The translations under genes and the position numbers were made by a program. A model generated the notes under the pieces. It was not told the origin of the DNA. It ran no database searches and saw nothing but the letters and a program-made list of their open reading frames with translations. Positions 42,025-44,097 of a DNA stretch of 44,097 bases are shown in pieces. Position 1 is the first letter of the stretch. Every line of letters begins with the position of its first letter. Origin of the DNA: Mycoplasma sp. CAG:877 (GTDB lineage: Bacteria; Bacillota_I; Bacilli_A; RF39; UBA660); contig HF992482.1 of assembly GCA_000433455.1 (NCBI GenBank), forward strand, positions 1-44,097, in the 5' to 3' direction.

Positions 42025-42059
42025 TTTACGTGTATTTACTTAATAATAGTCTCAAATCA

Positions 42060-42088
42060 TTGACAAAATAATTTAATTTTCTTATGAT
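42060..42088 (+). promoter_or_regulatory. Promoter of fba
   Basis: TTGACA (42060-42065), 17 bases, TATGAT (42083-42088), 17 bp before the start codon. Confidence 0.75.
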
Positions 42089-42105
42089 TTAATTGGGTGA
42101 TTATA

Positions 42106-42948
42106 ATGTTATCTAATTTTATTGAAATGTTACAAAAAGCCAAAGAAAATCATTATGCTGTACCACATTTCAATATTAATAATTTAGAATGGACAAAATA
42201 CATATTAGAAGAATGTAATGAATTAAATATTCCTGTAATTTTAGGAGTAAGTGAATCTGCTGCTAAATACATGGGTGGCTACTTAGTAGTAACTAACATG
42301 GTAACTGCGTTAATTAAAACATTAAATATAACTATTCCTGTTTGTCTACATTTAGACCATGGAAGTAGTTTTGAGAGTTGTAAGCAAGCAATCGATGCTG
42401 GATTTTCATCAGTAATGATAGATGCTTCCAAACATGAACTATCTGAAAATATAAAAATAACTAAAGAAGTAGTAGAATATGCTCATGCAAAAGGAATAAG
42501 TGTCGAAGCAGAAGTTGGTCATATAGGAAAAACAGAAGATGTAGTCTCTAGTTCTACTAATGCTACTTTAGAGGATTGTCTAGAGTTATATAAAAATACT
42601 AACATAGACTCTCTAGCTCCAGCTTTAGGTAGTGTTCATGGTTTCTACAAAGGAGAGCCTAACTTAGATTTTGAAACTATGCAAAAAATAAATGAAGCCT
42701 TACCAATTCCTCTAGTATTACATGGTGGAACTGGTATTCCTAATGACAAAATTCAAAAAGCTATTCAATCAGGAATATCTAAAATAAATATAAATACTGA
42801 TTTACAAGCAGTATGGAGTAAAGAAGTAAGAAAATATCTACTTGATAATGAAACTGTTTATGATCCAAGAAAAATAATCGGAGCAGGTGAGTCTGCAATG
42901 AAACAAAGAGTACGAGAAATAGTAACCTTATTTGGAACAAAGTTATAA
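42106..42948 (+). CDS. fba: Class II fructose-1,6-bisphosphate aldolase
   Basis: Zinc-dependent glycolytic enzyme. With ATG at 42106 it has 280 residues, a short Firmicutes form. Metal and substrate residues fall in HLDHG, EAEVGHIG, VHGFYKGEP and VLHGGTGIP, and INTDLQ. A tagatose-bisphosphate aldolase is the alternative and cannot be excluded, but fba beside murA is the Bacillus order. An in-frame GTG 9 bases upstream lies in the ribosome site TTGGGTG. Confidence 0.9.
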   Translation: MLSNFIEMLQKAKENHYAVPHFNINNLEWTKYILEECNELNIPVILGVSESAAKYMGGYLVVTNMVTALIKTLNITIPVCLHLDHGSSFESCKQAIDAGFSSVMIDASKHELSENIKITKEVVEYAHAKGISVEAEVGHIGKTEDVVSSSTNATLEDCLELYKNTNIDSLAPALGSVHGFYKGEPNLDFETMQKINEALPIPLVLHGGTGIPNDKIQKAIQSGISKININTDLQAVWSKEVRKYLLDNETVYDPRKIIGAGESAMKQRVREIVTLFGTKL

Positions 42949-42975
42949 TATATATTAGGTAGATGGAGGTGTAGA

Positions 42976-44097
42976 ATGAAAATAATTGAAATAGACGGAG
43001 GACATAAATTAACAGGCTCCATAAGAGTATCCGGAGCGAAAAACGCAACAGTTGCTTTAATACCAGCCGCAATTCTAACGGATGAAGAAGTAACTATTTG
43101 TAATGTCCCAGAAATAACTGATACTGAAGCCTTATGTGACATCTTAAAAAGTTTAAATGTCAGTATCAAAAGAGCCAGTGAAAGTATAATTATAGATCCA
43201 AAAGAAATGGAAAATATCGAAATAGCCGAAAAGTACTCTAAAAAATTAAGAGCTTCATATTATTTTATGGGTGCTTTATTAAGTAAGTACGGTAAAGCAG
43301 TTATGTATTTCCCAGGCGGTTGTTCAATAGGAGCAAGACCAATCGATCTACATTTAAAAGGATTTGAAGCCTTAGGTGCCAAAGTAATTGTAGACAAAAA
43401 CAAATATACAGTCGTAGCCGATGAACTAAAAGGTGCTAATATTTATCTAGACATTGCTTCAGTAGGAGCAACTATAAATATCATGTTAGCAGCCGTAAAA
43501 GCCAAAGGAACAACTGTCATTGACAATGCTGCTAAAGAACCAGAAATAGTAAATGTTGCTACTTTCTTAAATAATATGGGAGCAAAAATAACAGGAGCTG
43601 GAACTTCTACAATAAAAATAGAAGGAGTAGATTACCTACATCAATGCTTTCATGAAGTAATACCAGATAGAATTGAAGCTGGAACTTATATTATTATTGG
43701 TGCCCTAAATGGTGCTCCATTAAAAGTAACTAATATTATTCCAGAACATCTAGATGCACTAACATCCAAACTAGAAGAAATTGGAGTAAATCTAGAACTA
43801 GGTTCAGATTACGTTATAATAAATAGTCAAGATACTTATAAATCAACAACTATTAAAACTGCTGTTTATCCAGGTTTCCCAACTGACTTGCAACAACCAT
43901 TCTCCGTACTATTAACCCAGTCATCTGGCAAATCAAAAGTAATAGAAACTATTTGGGAAAACAGATTTATGCATATTCCTTATTTAAGAGAATTAGGTGC
44001 TGATGTTACAGTAAAAAACCAAACAGCAACTATAATTGGTCCAACTAAGTTAACTGGAACCCAAGTAGTCGCAACTGACCTAAGAGCTGGAGCAGCC
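42976..44097 (+). CDS. murA: UDP-N-acetylglucosamine 1-carboxyvinyltransferase (3' end cut by window)
   Basis: First committed enzyme of peptidoglycan synthesis. Start MKIIEIDGGHKLTGSIRVSGAKN is preceded by GGAGGTG. The catalytic cysteine is present at residue 116 in GGCSIGARPID, so a fosfomycin-resistant Asp variant is not indicated. Further blocks are ASVGATINIMLAAV, PDRIEAGTYI and TDLQQPF. The frame is open for 374 codons up to the last base and ends in DLRAGAA, about 45 residues short of a full-length enzyme. Located right after fba, as in B. subtilis. Confidence 0.94.
   Translation, partial: MKIIEIDGGHKLTGSIRVSGAKNATVALIPAAILTDEEVTICNVPEITDTEALCDILKSLNVSIKRASESIIIDPKEMENIEIAEKYSKKLRASYYFMGALLSKYGKAVMYFPGGCSIGARPIDLHLKGFEALGAKVIVDKNKYTVVADELKGANIYLDIASVGATINIMLAAVKAKGTTVIDNAAKEPEIVNVATFLNNMGAKITGAGTSTIKIEGVDYLHQCFHEVIPDRIEAGTYIIIGALNGAPLKVTNIIPEHLDALTSKLEEIGVNLELGSDYVIINSQDTYKSTTIKTAVYPGFPTDLQQPFSVLLTQSSGKSKVIETIWENRFMHIPYLRELGADVTVKNQTATIIGPTKLTGTQVVATDLRAGAA

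Overview
The window is a contiguous replication-origin region of a low-GC member of the Bacillota, most likely a Bacilli or Erysipelotrichia-like lineage related to uncultured gut Firmicutes. The evidence is the strongly AT-rich sequence, the B. subtilis-like gene order on both sides of oriC, AGGAGG-type ribosome binding sites and TATAAT promoters, Gram-positive-specific genes (noc, soj/spo0J, RNA polymerase delta, walJ, a lipoprotein-type YidC) and spoIIR. I do not claim a genus. No rRNA, tRNA, CRISPR array, insertion sequence or prophage was recognised.

Left of the origin (406-9306) the minus strand carries dnaA-dnaN-comK-like-recF-gyrB-gyrA. A ComK-family regulator sits where an S4-domain gene (yaaA) is usual. 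The origin is bipartite: one DnaA-box cluster lies between dnaA and rpmH (about 9403-9575) and a second between dnaA and dnaN (7848-7918). At the far left edge (1-28) is a perfect 28-bp palindrome whose core is the canonical Noc-binding site.

Right of the origin genes run mostly on the plus strand, co-oriented with replication: rpmH-rnpA-yidC-khpB (jag), mnmE-mnmG-rsmG, noc, parA-parB-mscS-DUF951-abgT, ychF-DUF152, rpsF-ssb-rpsR, a shortened gdpP, rplI-dnaB, a LysM-G5-M23 endopeptidase, walJ-rlmH-ung and a small unknown gene. A block on the opposite strand follows (pta, lemA, a small membrane protein, a class A PBP). After it come DUF1934-argS, rpoE, prfA-prmC, spoIIR, mntP, fba and a murA gene cut by the window edge.

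Together these genes cover replication initiation and elongation (dnaA, dnaN, dnaB, ssb, gyrase, recF), origin segregation and nucleoid occlusion (parAB, noc), ribosome and tRNA modification (mnmEG, rsmG, rlmH, prmC, prfA), cell-wall synthesis and remodelling (PBP, M23, murA), acetate and glycolytic metabolism (pta, fba) and signs of competence and sporulation (comK-like, spoIIR). The least ordinary points are the Noc protein with a roughly 195-residue disordered insertion plus an exact cognate DNA site, the C-terminally short ComK, the TM/PAS/GGDEF-less GdpP with an altered GGGH motif, an M23 endopeptidase where walRKHI would be expected, and a putative S6:S18 leader whose anti-Shine-Dalgarno segment can be read directly.
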